Shown: positions 9,007-20,465 of the stretch, one piece after another
How positions within the stretch are numbered: the first letter of the stretch is position 1
Layout of the letters: every line of letters begins with the position of its first letter
DNA from: Globisporangium splendens
Lineage: Eukaryota; Oomycota; Peronosporomycetes; Pythiales; Pythiaceae
DNA length: 64,000 bases
Direction: 5' to 3'
Assembly: GCA_006386115.1 (NCBI GenBank)
Contig: VFIW01000003.1
Coordinates: 372,001 to 436,000 of the forward strand
Program-made: the position numbers and the translations under genes
Notes under the pieces: generated by a model
What the model was told of the DNA's origin: nothing
The model's database searches: none
Seen by the model: only the letters and a program-made list of their open reading frames with translations

Positions 9007-10300
9007 TATACTACTACCCCATCAGGAACGTTGCAGCATATTCTCGCGTATCTAGGGGAAGAACTCAGATGAGTTTCCGATACTGGTGGCGTCGCGGGCA
9101 TACTGATTTTGCAAGCAAAGTCGCGTTAGGTATCACAACTACTATATGAGTCAGTACACTTGGCTTAGGTGATACTGCTTCACTGTCAAGGCGCGTGCAC
9201 TTGATAGACTGGATGCAGACATGAAGTCTCTTTGGTGGCGCCGTGGACACTTCAGGTGTACACCACTGCCTCTCAAACAAGCTTGAAATCGCCTTTCACA
9301 TAAAAATGAAAAATTGTTTGCAACATGAAAGGTGCAAGTGTTGCAATTATCGCATCATGAAGCAATTTGTCAGCTACCTGTACAATATTGCTAGACGTCA
9401 TCGATTGTCAAATATAAACTAGACCTCTACATTTAGGTAGAAAAAACTCTTTAAAACGTAAACTACCCTTTCGAAGTACATAATATGTGAAAGGTTAAAT
9501 ACTCCAGTTATTTTTACTTTGATTAGATCATTACATGTCCTGCTTGCAATCTAAAAAACCAGACTGTTGGTTTGCTTTTGACAGAGGACCCAATAGAAGA
9601 TCCTTGACGATTGCCCATTCTTCGCGCTACGATTACTGGACTCGCCTGATTTTTGGTTCGCTTTGTATTCCCGAAGCAAACAGCTGGCACCGGCTGCTGT
9701 TTGTGCGACGTCGCTAATTCGAGAATGATGCTATATCTCTCAAGAAATGCTGCTCTTGGCATTGGCGGCAGTACACATTACGATGATACTCGATTTTGCA
9801 CTCAAATTCAAATTACAATGCATTGTGCCTTTCTGTCTTTTTGCCACTGTTTTCGGGACCTGAAATCGGTACCTCCGAAAGCAAAGACGGTGCGATAAAT
9901 CGTTGCCAGGGACGTCTAAAACAGAGTCACAACCACAGTGAGCAGGATTATTTAACCGGCAGATCATCGCTGGTATTGGTTTGTGGGCAGTGCTTGGAGT
10001 GCTTTGGCAAGGCAGTCTCTGAAATGGACGCCAATCGCTAGCTTTGCACAAAAAAGTGGTTTTTCTTAGAAAAAGGCACCTCAGGAGGAGTTCTCATTGG
10101 TCAACCAATTAGTCCACCACCCTGTTTCTTTGATATTGCCCAGTAAAACAGAGTCTTAAACCTAGACCCTGTTTGAAAAAGGTACTTTTTCTGCTCCGAT
10201 CTGCCAAAAACAAGTGAAAGATACAATATCTTTGCAAGCAAACGTTTGTGATTTGAACAACCTTTCCGTGGTGTTGATAGAGGATTCAATGTGAAAGCAT
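9007..10300. other. Gene-free stretch
   Basis: AT-rich sequence with only short overlapping frames on both strands. I see no domain, splice pattern or repeat that supports a gene. Confidence 0.5.
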
Positions 10301-11839
10301 CTAACTCACGTTCAACTGGGCACGGAGTTCCAAGCTGCCCCCTCCCGAGCTGTGTGGAACCCAGAGCAAGAGCGAACCTCCACCGGTGCCTGGGATGCCG
10401 AAGAAACCTGGGCGCCAGCGGTCCAAGTACAGCGTCTTGTCCTTCAAGTCCGCGAGCGACTTCGTCCAAGACGCGGTCTTGCCCTTCTTCACTGGCACTT
10501 CAGCGATCTTGCTGCCGCCAGACATGATGTTCACGCGTACGTCTTCCTTGTCCACGCTCACAAAGTTGATCGTGACGTTGCCGCTGCCAGCCTTGGTCCA
10601 AGTACCCGAGCTCGACACGAACGCCTTGCCCATGGTGCGCAAACCAAGCGCGACATCCAGGTTACCGTCGTCAACTTCACCAAGGTACGAGGTTGGGCCA
10701 CAGATTGGCTGGATGTATTCCTTGGCCAACGCAGCAATGCCAGTCGGGTCAAATGTCGAGACGACGTCGAGACCCATGTCCGCGATCTTGAGCACGAAGT
10801 CGGCAGTGCTCACTGGCTTGCCTCCGACACTCGCAGCTTCGATGACTTGGTCAATGATCGTTTCGACGGTCTTACGGATTTCATCACGCGTCATGTACGC
10901 ACCCGACTCGTCCTTAGGCACACAGCTCGAGGTGATCGCAGGGATCTCCTTCGTGAACAGGTCCGAGTTGGACAACGCAAGACGAATAAGATCGACTGGG
11001 CTCGACGGGGTCTTAGTCTTGATTTCCTTGATCGCAGCAATCACACGGTCAATGATGCTCTTGAGCTCCGTACCACACGTCACACCTTGGTCGATCAATT
11101 TCTTGAGGGACTCCATGGCCGCTGCATCGAGGTCAGAGATCGACGTATCCACACCGACATCAGCAGTCATGTCAAGGAACGACTGCGAGGCCAACACGTT
11201 CTCGCCATTGTTCAAAATCTTGTCCAAGATCTTCTTGACGACGTCGACGACTTCCTTTGCATTGTTGAGACCCGATGGAATCGGAAGACCCAAGCACGTG
11301 GTGACCGCGACAGGCAAGTCGTACACGACAAAGTCCGACTTGGAAAGCATGTACTGGAACTGAGATTGCGTGGTGTTTGGGAATTTCACTTCGAGTTCCT
11401 TGGCGTACCCAACGACCTTCGTGGTGGCAGCATAGAGCTGTTGCCCACACTTGACACCGGTTTGCACGGCCTTGCTGGCAGTCGACAATTGGCCGAACAC
11501 GCCCGAGGTCGCAGCGTTCAAAGCCACATTTGCGACAGCGGTGATCTTGCCGACGACTTCAAGCGTGCAATCCTTGTTTTGAGGGATGCACTCCATGCCA
11601 CACTGGACTGGGTACTCGATCGGGCATTGCGCCCAACACGTCGCAATATTGTCGAACACGTAGCCAGCCGGGCAGTTCTTGGTCAAGTGGGTCTTGCGGT
11701 AGCACGCCGTGTCTTGTGGGGCACCAACCTTTGGGCCAACCCAGTTCGGCAACGACTCTTGTTGCTGCGCCGATTGAGCCGAGACAGAGTTGGCGACGGC
11801 GGCGAGCGCGAGCAGACCAGCGAAGCGAATGTTCACCAT
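10301..11839 (-). CDS. Secreted cysteine-rich protein with tandem ~124-residue module (paralogue 1)
   Basis: This single-exon gene encodes 512 residues. It starts with a clear signal peptide (MVNIRFAGLLALAAVANSVSA). A Cys-rich head follows at residues 45-91, with motifs such as NCPAGYVF, CWAQCPIEYPVQC and ECIPQNKDC. The middle is an alpha-helical tandem repeat: C131 and C182 in the first unit correspond to C255 and C306 in the second, both pairs 51 apart and shifted by 124. C380 fits the first Cys of a third unit. Residues from about 390 to the end form a glycine-rich, probably beta-stranded domain containing YLDRWRPG. It closely matches the gene at 14044-15930. The function is unknown; an extracellular or cell-wall role is inferred from the signal peptide and cysteines. 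Confidence 0.88.
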   Translation of the reverse strand: MVNIRFAGLLALAAVANSVSAQSAQQQESLPNWVGPKVGAPQDTACYRKTHLTKNCPAGYVFDNIATCWAQCPIEYPVQCGMECIPQNKDCTLEVVGKITAVANVALNAATSGVFGQLSTASKAVQTGVKCGQQLYAATTKVVGYAKELEVKFPNTTQSQFQYMLSKSDFVVYDLPVAVTTCLGLPIPSGLNNAKEVVDVVKKILDKILNNGENVLASQSFLDMTADVGVDTSISDLDAAAMESLKKLIDQGVTCGTELKSIIDRVIAAIKEIKTKTPSSPVDLIRLALSNSDLFTKEIPAITSSCVPKDESGAYMTRDEIRKTVETIIDQVIEAASVGGKPVSTADFVLKIADMGLDVVSTFDPTGIAALAKEYIQPICGPTSYLGEVDDGNLDVALGLRTMGKAFVSSSGTWTKAGSGNVTINFVSVDKEDVRVNIMSGGSKIAEVPVKKGKTASWTKSLADLKDKTLYLDRWRPGFFGIPGTGGGSLLLWVPHSSGGGSLELRAQLNVS

Positions 11840-14043
11840 ATTGCCACGAGTTGGAATTGATGAAGCTCAGTGAAGGTAAATTGAGCAATGAGGAACGAGA
11901 GCGCAGGCTCAACTCTCGGGGAGCAACTGTGCAGAAGGATCGTCGAAGGGGAACTACAACAAGCCGCAGTCTCTCTGCTTGCTGAGTGTGTTGCTCTTCG
12001 CTCCTCACTCTTCGCGTCCGCTCCACCCACGTTCAAAGAGCCGGTGGTGTGGTTGTCATCTTGTGCGTTCCCCGTGAACAGCCTGTCTTTCGCCGATCGG
12101 ATACTCTCGCAGTACCACTGGTGCCTCACCCAGATGGACATCAGTCCTCACTGGAACTGGGAAACTCGCGACATATGTCAAGTACGAGGCTATAATATTA
12201 TAAGACAAGTGTGCAGTACAAATGCACGGAGGTCCACTAAATATTTCCTACTTATTCGCTGCCGTATCGTCTGGTTTGCTTTGCAAACTCGAATCAGTTT
12301 GTACAGATAATTAGATTGTGTATGCTTTCCAAGTGTCGATAAAGATTGGAGAAAGTGCAGCAAGACGTTTGTTGTCCTCCTGTGGGGCTGATCAAAAGCA
12401 ATATGATTGCGCACTGCGTCCTGTCCTCAAAATCGATTGGAAGTGCATCTGATTGATGTGCAGGCATCCGACAAACCAATCTCAACAGCGTTCCGATTGA
12501 CTTCTCGGAATCCCATTGTTGAAGCGCTCCCTGATCCACTGAATTCTCCAAACTCAATGCATCAATTGTGTCATAACTCTATCGGTGCATCAACACTTGT
12601 GTAGCTGCAATGTACAATCTTCATCTCTCCAATCTCAAAAAGAGCTCTTCGAGTGGCGAGAGCGAATATCATACATTTCGGTGGTATAGAGGTTGGCGCA
12701 CGGCACAGTCGGTGCTGCTGCTGCAGCTTTCCTCTGGCTTGTTGGCGAAGAAATATCCAACTGTGCTGAGAAAAAATCGTCGTTTTTTTTATATATTTTT
12801 CACCGTTGTACTTGGTCGAAGACGCACACAGTGCCATACGAACAGAGACTAATCTTGCCCATCCAAAGATCCCAGCACGGACTTCGAGCAATCAACAGCA
12901 GGTCACTGTGACTCGCGGCGCGTGACAAGCGGCAGGGAGTCAAGTTGAGGATTTGACACCTCGTTTCGTCACTTTGTAAAACCATAATCAGCGCCGCGAG
13001 CAAGCAAATTTGATGTGGTATCACAGGCAAAGGGACAATGCCTCAACTTGTTGATAATAGCATACTCCTTCTTCTGCCTGAAGAGCACAGCCTAACTGAC
13101 GACGATACATAGGATGTGCTGAGTTAACAAGCTAGCCAGGGGGTTGACGTCGGGATGTATTACTTTGTGACTGTGCTGCAAACAGCTCCAACATGCAATG
13201 CCCAATACAGATGATGAGCGTGATAATTGTCACTGCAGCGCTTTCCCTGAAAGTTGATCACCGCCCAGTTGGCGTCAATGTGCTGATGCCGACAAAAATT
13301 CACGCCTGACGTTAGCTACGCCTTTGTAGCATGGACTGGTCGTAGTTTCGCTGTCAGATTCGAATACCGATCTAGGTAGCAATAAATCCGATGGAAATGC
13401 GTGGGGTGTGTGTGTGTGTGTGTGTGTGTGTGGGAATATGGACTCGTTTGACAGCACTGCACCTTCTGTTTGCTAGCGACACGCATGCTTCCTGATCGCC
13501 GACATAGGATGGATACAATAGAAATGCGCAATCTGAGCGTGTGGGCAAGTGCTGCTGCCAATTTTCTTTCGCCAGCGCTATAAAATCCCGATCTCCGCAT
13601 TGAATCCAGATCTGCTGTATGTGTGTCAGTCAATATGCCTCGTTTAGCAAAGTTGTCGGTTGTACGAGAGTTGCGAAATGCATACGCTGTAGGCTTGATG
13701 GACGTTTACGCAGTGTGCACAACAAAATTCTGAAGCAGCGAGTGAGCACACGCTCGAAGTGTCTGTAATCGGAATCTGATAACGCACGCACGATAAAGCA
13801 TATATCTGATTAAGAATGTCGTTTGAGACCAGACACCAAATTGAAACGCAGAGCAGGAGATTCGAATTGTGGTACATATTGACAGAAAAGGCAGTAGAAG
13901 AAAACGAACTAAAACTGCGCCTCAGCTGCAGGTACACAACTGAACTCTATCCTGAGGAAGAGCGTAGGGTACGAGACGTACTCACGAGGAGTTCTCTTGC
14001 GTGAGTTCGAGGAAACATACAGAAAACGTCAAAGCTATGCGAT
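11840..14043. other. Intergenic region between secreted paralogues 1 and 2
   Basis: No supportable gene in 2.2 kb. It holds the upstream region of paralogue 1, a GT microsatellite at 13406-13432, and short unsupported frames only. Confidence 0.5.
13406..13432 (+). repeat. (GT)n microsatellite
   Basis: An uninterrupted GT dinucleotide run of 27 bases in intergenic sequence. Confidence 0.95.
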
Positions 14044-15930
14044 CTAGCTGACGTTGATCTTGGTGTGGAGCTCCAAGTGACCGCCTTCCGACGTGTGCGG
14101 GATCCACATCAAGAGCGAGCCGCCGCCCGTGCCTGGGAGACCAAAGAGACCTGGGCGCCAGCGGTCCAAGTACATGGTCTTGTCCTTCAAGTCCGCCAGT
14201 GGTTTGGTCCACGTCACCGTCGTGCCCTTCTTCACTGGCACTTCAGCGATCTTGTTGCCGCCCGACATGATGTTCACGCGCACGTCCTTGTTGTCCGTGC
14301 TCTCGAAGATGAGCTTCACGACACCGTCGCCAGCCTTGGTCCACGTACCGTAACTGCCTTCGAAAGCCTTACCGACCGTGCGGAGACCGAGCGATTGGTC
14401 CAACGAACCATCATCAATTTCACCAAGGATCGACGTAGGACCACAGATTGGTTGGATGTACTCCTTGGCCAACGCAGCAATGCCGGTTGGATCGAACATG
14501 GCGACGGCATCGAGACCAAAGTCCGCAATCTTGAGTGCGTAGTCGGCCGTCGACAATGGCTTGCCGTTGTTGCTCGACGAATCGATGATCTGGTCGATGA
14601 TGACTTGGAAAGTCTTACGGATGTCGTCACGCGTCTTGAACGCACCCGACGCGTCCTTAGGCACACAGCTCGAGGTCACAGCAGGGATGTCCTTCGTGAA
14701 CAGCTCCGAGTTGGACAACGCTACACGGATCACGTCCACGGCGCTCGAAGGCGACGTGGTCTTGATCTGCTTCACCGCAGCCGTCACACGGTCGATGATG
14801 CTCTTGAGTTCCGTACCACACGTCACGCCTTGGGACAAGAGGTTCTTGAGCGAGGTAAGATCCGCCGAGCCCAACTTGCTAACCGAGGCGCCAGCACCCA
14901 CAGACGTCGTAAAGTTGAGGAACGTCTGAGTGTCCAAGATGCTCTCACCCTTGCTGGTGACTTGGTCCAAGATCTTCTTGATCATCGTGACCACTTCGGC
15001 GGCCTGGTTGAGACCAGTTGGCGTTGGAAGTCCCAAGCACGTGGTGACCGCGACAGGCAAGTCGTACACGGCAAAGTCCGACTTGGAAAGCATGTACTGG
15101 AACTGAGACTTCGTGGTGTTTGGGAAGCTCACTTCGAGTTCCTTGGCGTACCCAACGACCTTCGTGGTGGCAGCATACAGCTGTTGGCCACACTTGACAC
15201 CGGTTTGCACGGCCTTGCTGGCAGTCGACAATTGGCCGAACACGCCCGAGGTAGCAGCGTTCAAAGCCACATTTGCAACAGCGGTGATCTTGCCGATGAT
15301 TTCAAGCGTGCAATCCTTGTTTTGAGGGATGCACTCCATACCACACTGGACTGGGTACTCGATCGGACATTGCGCCCAGCACGTCGCGATCTTATCAAAC
15401 ACGTAGCCAGCAGGGCAGTTCTTGGTCAAGTGGGACTTGCGGTAGCACGCCGTGTCTTGTGGAGCACCAACCTTTGGACCAACCCAGTTCGGCAGCGATG
15501 GCGTCGACGAGATAGGAGCAGGCGTGTAGGTTGGAAGAGGAGTCGCTGGCGCCGTCGTCACTGGCGTCGCAGTGGTGGCACTGGAGTGTGGTAGCAACTG
15601 GCGTCGCAGTGGTAGCAACTGGGGTCGCAGTGGTAGCAACTGAGTCGCAGTGGTAGCAACTGGAGTCGCAGTGGTAGCAACTGGAGTCGCAACTGGCGTC
15701 GCAGTCGTGGCAACTGGCGTCGCGGTGGTCGCAACTGGCGTCGCGGTCGTGGCAGCAGGAGCGGAAGTGTACACCGAGGTCGTCGATTGAGTCACATCCT
15801 CGACTGGGGCCACCGTGCCGACGGTGTACTGTTGCTGCTGTACGGCCGTGTCATAGCTTCCTGCCGACGCGAGACCGCTGGTGACGGCGACGACGGCGAC
15901 AAGGAGGCTGAAAAAGCTCGTCTTGACCAT
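14044..15930 (-). CDS. Secreted cysteine-rich protein with TATPVA array (paralogue 2)
   Basis: Starting at the ATG at 15930 (MVKTSFFSLL), this gives 628 residues with a signal peptide ending near GLASAG. An upstream in-frame ATG at 16173 would bury the signal peptide and is rejected; the third paralogue shares the same MVKTSF start. After a short QQQQ stretch comes a Thr/Ala/Pro/Val array built from a 21-bp DNA repeat, probably O-glycosylated if secreted. Then follow the same Cys-rich head, the tandem ~124-residue modules and the C-terminal beta-rich domain as in paralogue 1. Part of the array (about 15583-15655) is read in a shifted frame between compensating indels. Function is unknown. Confidence 0.88.
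   Translation of the reverse strand: MVKTSFFSLLVAVVAVTSGLASAGSYDTAVQQQQYTVGTVAPVEDVTQSTTSVYTSAPAATTATPVATTATPVATTATPVATPVATTATPVATTATQLLPLRPQLLPLRRQLLPHSSATTATPVTTAPATPLPTYTPAPISSTPSLPNWVGPKVGAPQDTACYRKSHLTKNCPAGYVFDKIATCWAQCPIEYPVQCGMECIPQNKDCTLEIIGKITAVANVALNAATSGVFGQLSTASKAVQTGVKCGQQLYAATTKVVGYAKELEVSFPNTTKSQFQYMLSKSDFAVYDLPVAVTTCLGLPTPTGLNQAAEVVTMIKKILDQVTSKGESILDTQTFLNFTTSVGAGASVSKLGSADLTSLKNLLSQGVTCGTELKSIIDRVTAAVKQIKTTSPSSAVDVIRVALSNSELFTKDIPAVTSSCVPKDASGAFKTRDDIRKTFQVIIDQIIDSSSNNGKPLSTADYALKIADFGLDAVAMFDPTGIAALAKEYIQPICGPTSILGEIDDGSLDQSLGLRTVGKAFEGSYGTWTKAGDGVVKLIFESTDNKDVRVNIMSGGNKIAEVPVKKGTTVTWTKPLADLKDKTMYLDRWRPGLFGLPGTGGGSLLMWIPHTSEGGHLELHTKINVS
15556..15770 (-). repeat. 21-bp tandem repeat encoding TATPVA-type array
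   Basis: Plus-strand units resemble GTCGCAGTGGTAGCAACTGG, most of them 21 bp. At least one unit of 20 bp, and a 20 plus 17 bp pair at the other end, shift the frame and then restore it. Between them the protein reads Leu/Pro/Gln/Arg-rich instead of Thr/Ala/Pro/Val. Confidence 0.8.
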
Positions 15931-18598
15931 TTTCGAGAAAACGGTAGGGTATCGACTACGGTTGTGACGAGCGAGCTTCGTGCACAACGGAGTAGATTTT
16001 CGAATGGACGTCGTGGTGTAGTTTGTTGTCGATGCGGGGTGGGGCGAGGTGGGGTGTGGTGGTGCCAGAGGAGCCACAGAGAGAACAGCACAACCAGGGT
16101 GGGGAGATGAAGGGCGATTGTTCGTCCTGCAGTATTGCTGTAAATCGCACGTGATGAGGAGGAGGGCAATCAAAAGTCGGTCTCATCTGTGCTTGAGCTC
16201 TTGACCTCGCCAGCACACGCGCTGGCTTTCTTTGTGTCAATGAGGTCAGAAAAAGAACACTCATCGAGTCAGCGTGCTGCTGTCGAGACAGAAAAGAGCC
16301 ATTTGTGGGTTAACGCGGTACAGGTGTGCCAAAGTGGGATTCGGTGGGGTGGTGGTCTCATCAGAGAACTCTCGACTCTCACTGCAGCTTCTCGGCTGCA
16401 GCGGTGACCTGACTTTGTGGTCAAGTGTGGCACCGTGGTCGACCATCTGGGCGTCACGCTCGGTCTTGGGATTTGCGCTTTCCCGCCATTACTAATCTGG
16501 TTCTGCACCAGACGCTCGTCTCTGTCAGAAAGCGCGCAATTTTGACAGGCGATTACTGGGGTCGAAAAGGCTGAAGCATCCTTTGGCCAGGAGGCGCTCA
16601 CTTCAAGATGAAACCGGCTGCATGGTGAGTATCCACGTGTGAGGAAGCACTCGCAGTCTGAATCGCTGCAACCGCATTTATCACACATGCATCTCATCAC
16701 GCTACTAATATTGTCTCACAAAGCAGAAAAGCTAGTGCATGCAGCGCTCTTACACGCTGTGGCATTGCGCTCCTATGAATGACGCTGCGAATACTCGAAA
16801 ACAGCAGCGCTTGCTACAACGCGCAGTATCGAGAAGTGTGCTATGTTTGCCAGCCCTCCCTCAGCCATCCATCCATTGCCCGATGTCCTGCGCAAGAAAC
16901 GAGGGTAACTTCAAGGAAGTGGAGAAGCGAAAAGAGGAAACTCAACTGTACTTTCCAGTGACAAACACACAATCCGAGCAGCGGCGAGACTGTAAAATCC
17001 ACGCTCGCATTCACTTTCTCAAAGCAGACAAGGACGCGCAACTGATCCACTTTGCACCGCGTTCTAATGTCATCGTCGCTTGATTTAACGAGGTGTGGAT
17101 CGAAGACATCGATGTGCTGGCTGCAACGAAGCTGCCAGCCTTGACATTTTACTTCCATTCCGTGCATGGCACATGGGTATGGTACGTGCCTGGTGTGTGG
17201 GTGGAAACGCTGCTCACCCTGAATCGTTTCTGTGATCGGTCTGCCATTCCTGGGGCATCCCAGAAACGCTGCTCACTTGTCCTGAGGTGCACAAGTCGTA
17301 GATCTACTTGCACTCCTTGAGAGCATTGCTCATCGAGTCGCCTTCCAAGATCGGCAACCAAAGTGCGACATTCAGTTGCATGTAGTGGACGCGGAGACAA
17401 TCAGCGGTATTGTTTAGTGGGAGTAGATGGCGTAGGTGCGTAAGCAGACCGTTCGATTGTGTTGGAAAAGTTCAACTTGACCATGCCTGTGCAGGGAGCG
17501 AGCGACACTACATGTGGCTTTTCGATCGTGAGAAGATCATAAACGTTCAAGGAAGTGAGCTACTGCTGAGGCAAGATCCTCGCTTGTTGGCTCAATTGTA
17601 TACTGAGCACAGAACTGAGTGCACAGTGATTTCAATCAGCCTGCCTCACTGTCAAGAGTGAGTGTTTGATTACAGTATCGAGCTCCCTTTTGTCGAAGAC
17701 ACTTGAAAACGACACAATTCGGCTCACACTGCAGATGCATCTCCTGAGAGACATTTCCTTGTCAGCAAACATGTCGTTTAGGATATGTGCATTTGGAGCC
17801 CAAGACTTGCAGCAGGAACTACGAATTCCTATCCTATGGAAACGCGCGTTGCAGGTTAAATCAGACAACTAGTGTGAATCCATTGTGTCGATGCTGTCTC
17901 AACAGCACTGTCATATTCAGTAAACCTGGCCATATAAACCACGCTTTTTGCCGCACAACATCAGGTTTTTCGGATGCGATTTGGTTCTAAACTCACGCAT
18001 GTGTGTCTCAACAAGTGCATGACAGCAATTCTGTCAGCAAAAGCAAATATCATCCAGTGATGGCATGTGGTCGCGACAGTCAGCCAATTGAAACGGTTCT
18101 CATTGATATTGTGCGATTGTCACTGGATTGTGATTGCTCTCGCATCAAAAGCATGTTTTCACCCAGCGAGGTGGCAACCGCTTGATTGATTATTCGCCTA
18201 AAAGCACAATAGGTACTTGTTTCTTGCGCATCAATGCAGCCTGATGAAGTCTTGGCCACTGCCCATCCTTGAAACAACGCATGGAGAAAATAGCGCGAAA
18301 TCAAAAGCTATGACTTGATTGTCCACCTGCAGAGATCGTGGTGGTCGATCATCATGAAGCCTACTTACTCGCCTCTATAAACAGTAGAGCCCTAACCGTT
18401 CTGTTGTTCCCTCGGCAAATGCCTAGGTGCATCCTATCCTGTCGGTAGAAACACCTTGTCGAAGCTCGAAACCATCTCTACGCTTCCTCCGTTGCCTCGA
18501 GCAAAACTTTGCCAGTCTCATTCGAGCATTTGCTTCGTTGTGCACTAGCTGTCTCAAGCGTAGTCCTTTCTTCGATCCCCCCTACCGTTTCCTCGAAA
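15931..18598. other. Intergenic region between divergent secreted paralogues 2 and 3
   Basis: A 2.7 kb stretch with no supportable gene. The sequence just upstream of each start is shared (a CTACCGTTT.CTCGAAAATGGTCAA block before both ATGs). Paralogues 2 and 3 therefore descend from one duplicated unit that included its promoter or 5' UTR. Confidence 0.55.
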
Positions 18599-19432
18599 AT
18601 GGTCAAAACGAGCTTCTTGGGTCTCTTCACCGTCGTTGTCGCAGTCACCAGCGGCCTCACGTCGGCAGGAGGATACACGGTCGTACAGCAGCAGCAACAA
18701 CAACAGCAGCAGCAGCAGCAGCAACAATACACCGCCGCCACGGTGACCCCAGTCAACAATGATGTGGCTAACTCGGCGTACTCATCCGCTCCAGTTGTTG
18801 TTACCACGGCTCCAGTTGTTGATACAGCGGCTCCAGTCGTTACCCCATGTCCAAGCACCGCGACTCCAGTTGTAGTTACTGCGACTCCAGTTGTTGTTAC
18901 TGCGGCTCCAGTCGATACCCCATGTCCAAGCACCGCGACTCCAGTTGTAGTTACTGCGGCTCCAGTCGATACCCCATGTCCAAGCACCGCGACTCCAGTT
19001 GTAGTTACTGCGACTCCAGTTGTTGTTACCACCGCACCACCTGCTTCGATCGGTGGTGGCTCACTGGACCAGTCGTTCGGTTTCCGCACGAGCGGAAAGG
19101 CGTTCGCTGGCAGTTATGGCACGTGGACCAAGACTGGTGACGGTCTTGTGACGATCATCTTCGAGAGCACGGACAACAAGGATGTGAGCGTGAACGTTCT
19201 GTCTGGCGGAAGCAGCGGAAAGAAGGTCGCCGACGTGCCAGTGAAGAAGGGGCAGACAGTGACGTGGACCTGGCCGATCGCGGACCTGAAGGGCAAGACG
19301 TTGTACTTGGACCGCTGGCGCCCAGGTCTCTTTGGTCTCTCGGGCACGGGTGGCGGATTCCTCTCGCTGTTGATTCCTGACTCGTTGGAAGTCGGTCACT
19401 TGGAGCTCCACGCCAAGATCAACGTCAGCTAG
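18599..19432 (+). CDS. Short secreted paralogue lacking the Cys-rich and helical modules (paralogue 3)
   Basis: The 277-residue protein begins MVKTSFLGLF with a signal peptide similar to that of paralogue 2. A run of 14 Gln (18686-18727) and a Thr/Ala/Pro/Val array (TATPVVVT and variants) follow. It then joins directly to the C-terminal domain at GGSLDQSFGFR, equivalent to DGSLDQSLGLR in paralogue 2. The Cys-rich head and all ~124-residue modules, roughly 400 residues, are missing with the frame kept. The C-terminal domain contains the family signature YLDRWRPGLFG. It is expressed divergently from the other two, if expressed. It is either an internal deletion derivative or a natural minimal form; function is unknown. 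Confidence 0.85.
   Translation: MVKTSFLGLFTVVVAVTSGLTSAGGYTVVQQQQQQQQQQQQQQYTAATVTPVNNDVANSAYSSAPVVVTTAPVVDTAAPVVTPCPSTATPVVVTATPVVVTAAPVDTPCPSTATPVVVTAAPVDTPCPSTATPVVVTATPVVVTTAPPASIGGGSLDQSFGFRTSGKAFAGSYGTWTKTGDGLVTIIFESTDNKDVSVNVLSGGSSGKKVADVPVKKGQTVTWTWPIADLKGKTLYLDRWRPGLFGLSGTGGGFLSLLIPDSLEVGHLELHAKINVS
18686..18727 (+). repeat. CAG/CAA run encoding 14 Gln
   Basis: CAG and CAA codons alternate within the coding sequence of secreted paralogue 3, just after its signal peptide. Paralogue 2 has only a short QQQQ stretch at the equivalent place. Confidence 0.9.
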
Positions 19433-20465
19433 ATCGCATAGCAGCGTTGCTTTTCCATTCTGCATGTTTCATCCAAGTCACTCGAACGTGAGCATGTCGC
19501 CATTCCCTCTGACGAAGAGCTACGGCATTTGTTTAGGAGACAGATTTTGTTTGTGTGGATTTCTAGTTCAGACGCAGCTGAAGTTGTTGCTGCGGTTCTT
19601 TTCTGTTAAAAAGCAAATTCAATCTCTGTTCATGGTGAAAATATCTTGACCTTCTTTTAGTTTGTTACATATACGCTGCGTGCATGCATGGAGTCTTGAA
19701 CGACGCTTGCTTTCACGAAGAAGCGCGCAGAGCAGTTGGTTTGGTGTCTTCACGGCGATCTCACCCAGCCCACGATGAATTTTCAAAAGATCTACGTTTG
19801 GGCTCTGTCGACTTATCGCCCCGACAAATACCTCAAATCACACTTTCACTCAGTGTCCAACTGGATATTCTGGATCTAAATTCCTCATTTCACAGTCATC
19901 ACGATTGTACTGCTACTACACGGTTGGTCTTGTTATAGAGCAAGCAAGACAGGGAGTATCCCCAATGCGCGTGTGGTTGATCCTTTCGATGATGAACAGA
20001 ATGCAGCAAGTTATACTGGAACGAGCAAAAAATGGTGTTCGTGGCCACCGAGACGTACCACATCTGGAGAAATGTCCTAAGTTCGTTATTGAAACAATGG
20101 TGCAATCACTTTGATGACCAGCCCTTGTGTCGTATCGTTTTTTGTCTTCCTTGAGAGCGATCACCAGACACTCACGTTGTGCCATTTGTTGTTGTTCTTC
20201 CTGTTTCAGCGACGTGGCAAAAATGGAGAAGGCAGTACAAACTGTGACTATCATCATCAATTATTGTCACATTTCGAAAAGTTTGAGAATAATCAGATGT
20301 TTGAATTGTGAGTCGACGAGAATATGTATTGCAATACTACAGTGAAGCAGTTGAAAACGGTACTCATACCGGTATATGGTCAGGTTGTCCAGCACCCTCT
20401 ATTGTGTCGCCCAATATGTGTCAATCACACTCGCTAAAGGTCACAAGCTCGGAAATCCTAACAAA
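19433..20465. other. Intergenic region
   Basis: A 1 kb stretch between the third secreted paralogue and the TPR gene. I see only short unsupported frames. Confidence 0.5.

Noticed and set aside
10352..15594. Long plus-strand frames of 502 and 509 codons antisense to both full-length secreted paralogues
   Set aside because: They are similar because the genes are paralogues, and they are rich in Arg/His/Asp/Val as expected from reading biased codons backwards. No signal peptide or domain is seen, and the opposite strand has clear protein features.
16111..16173. Upstream start for secreted paralogue 2 at 16173
   Set aside because: It would add 81 residues before a clear signal peptide. The third paralogue confirms the MVKTSF start.
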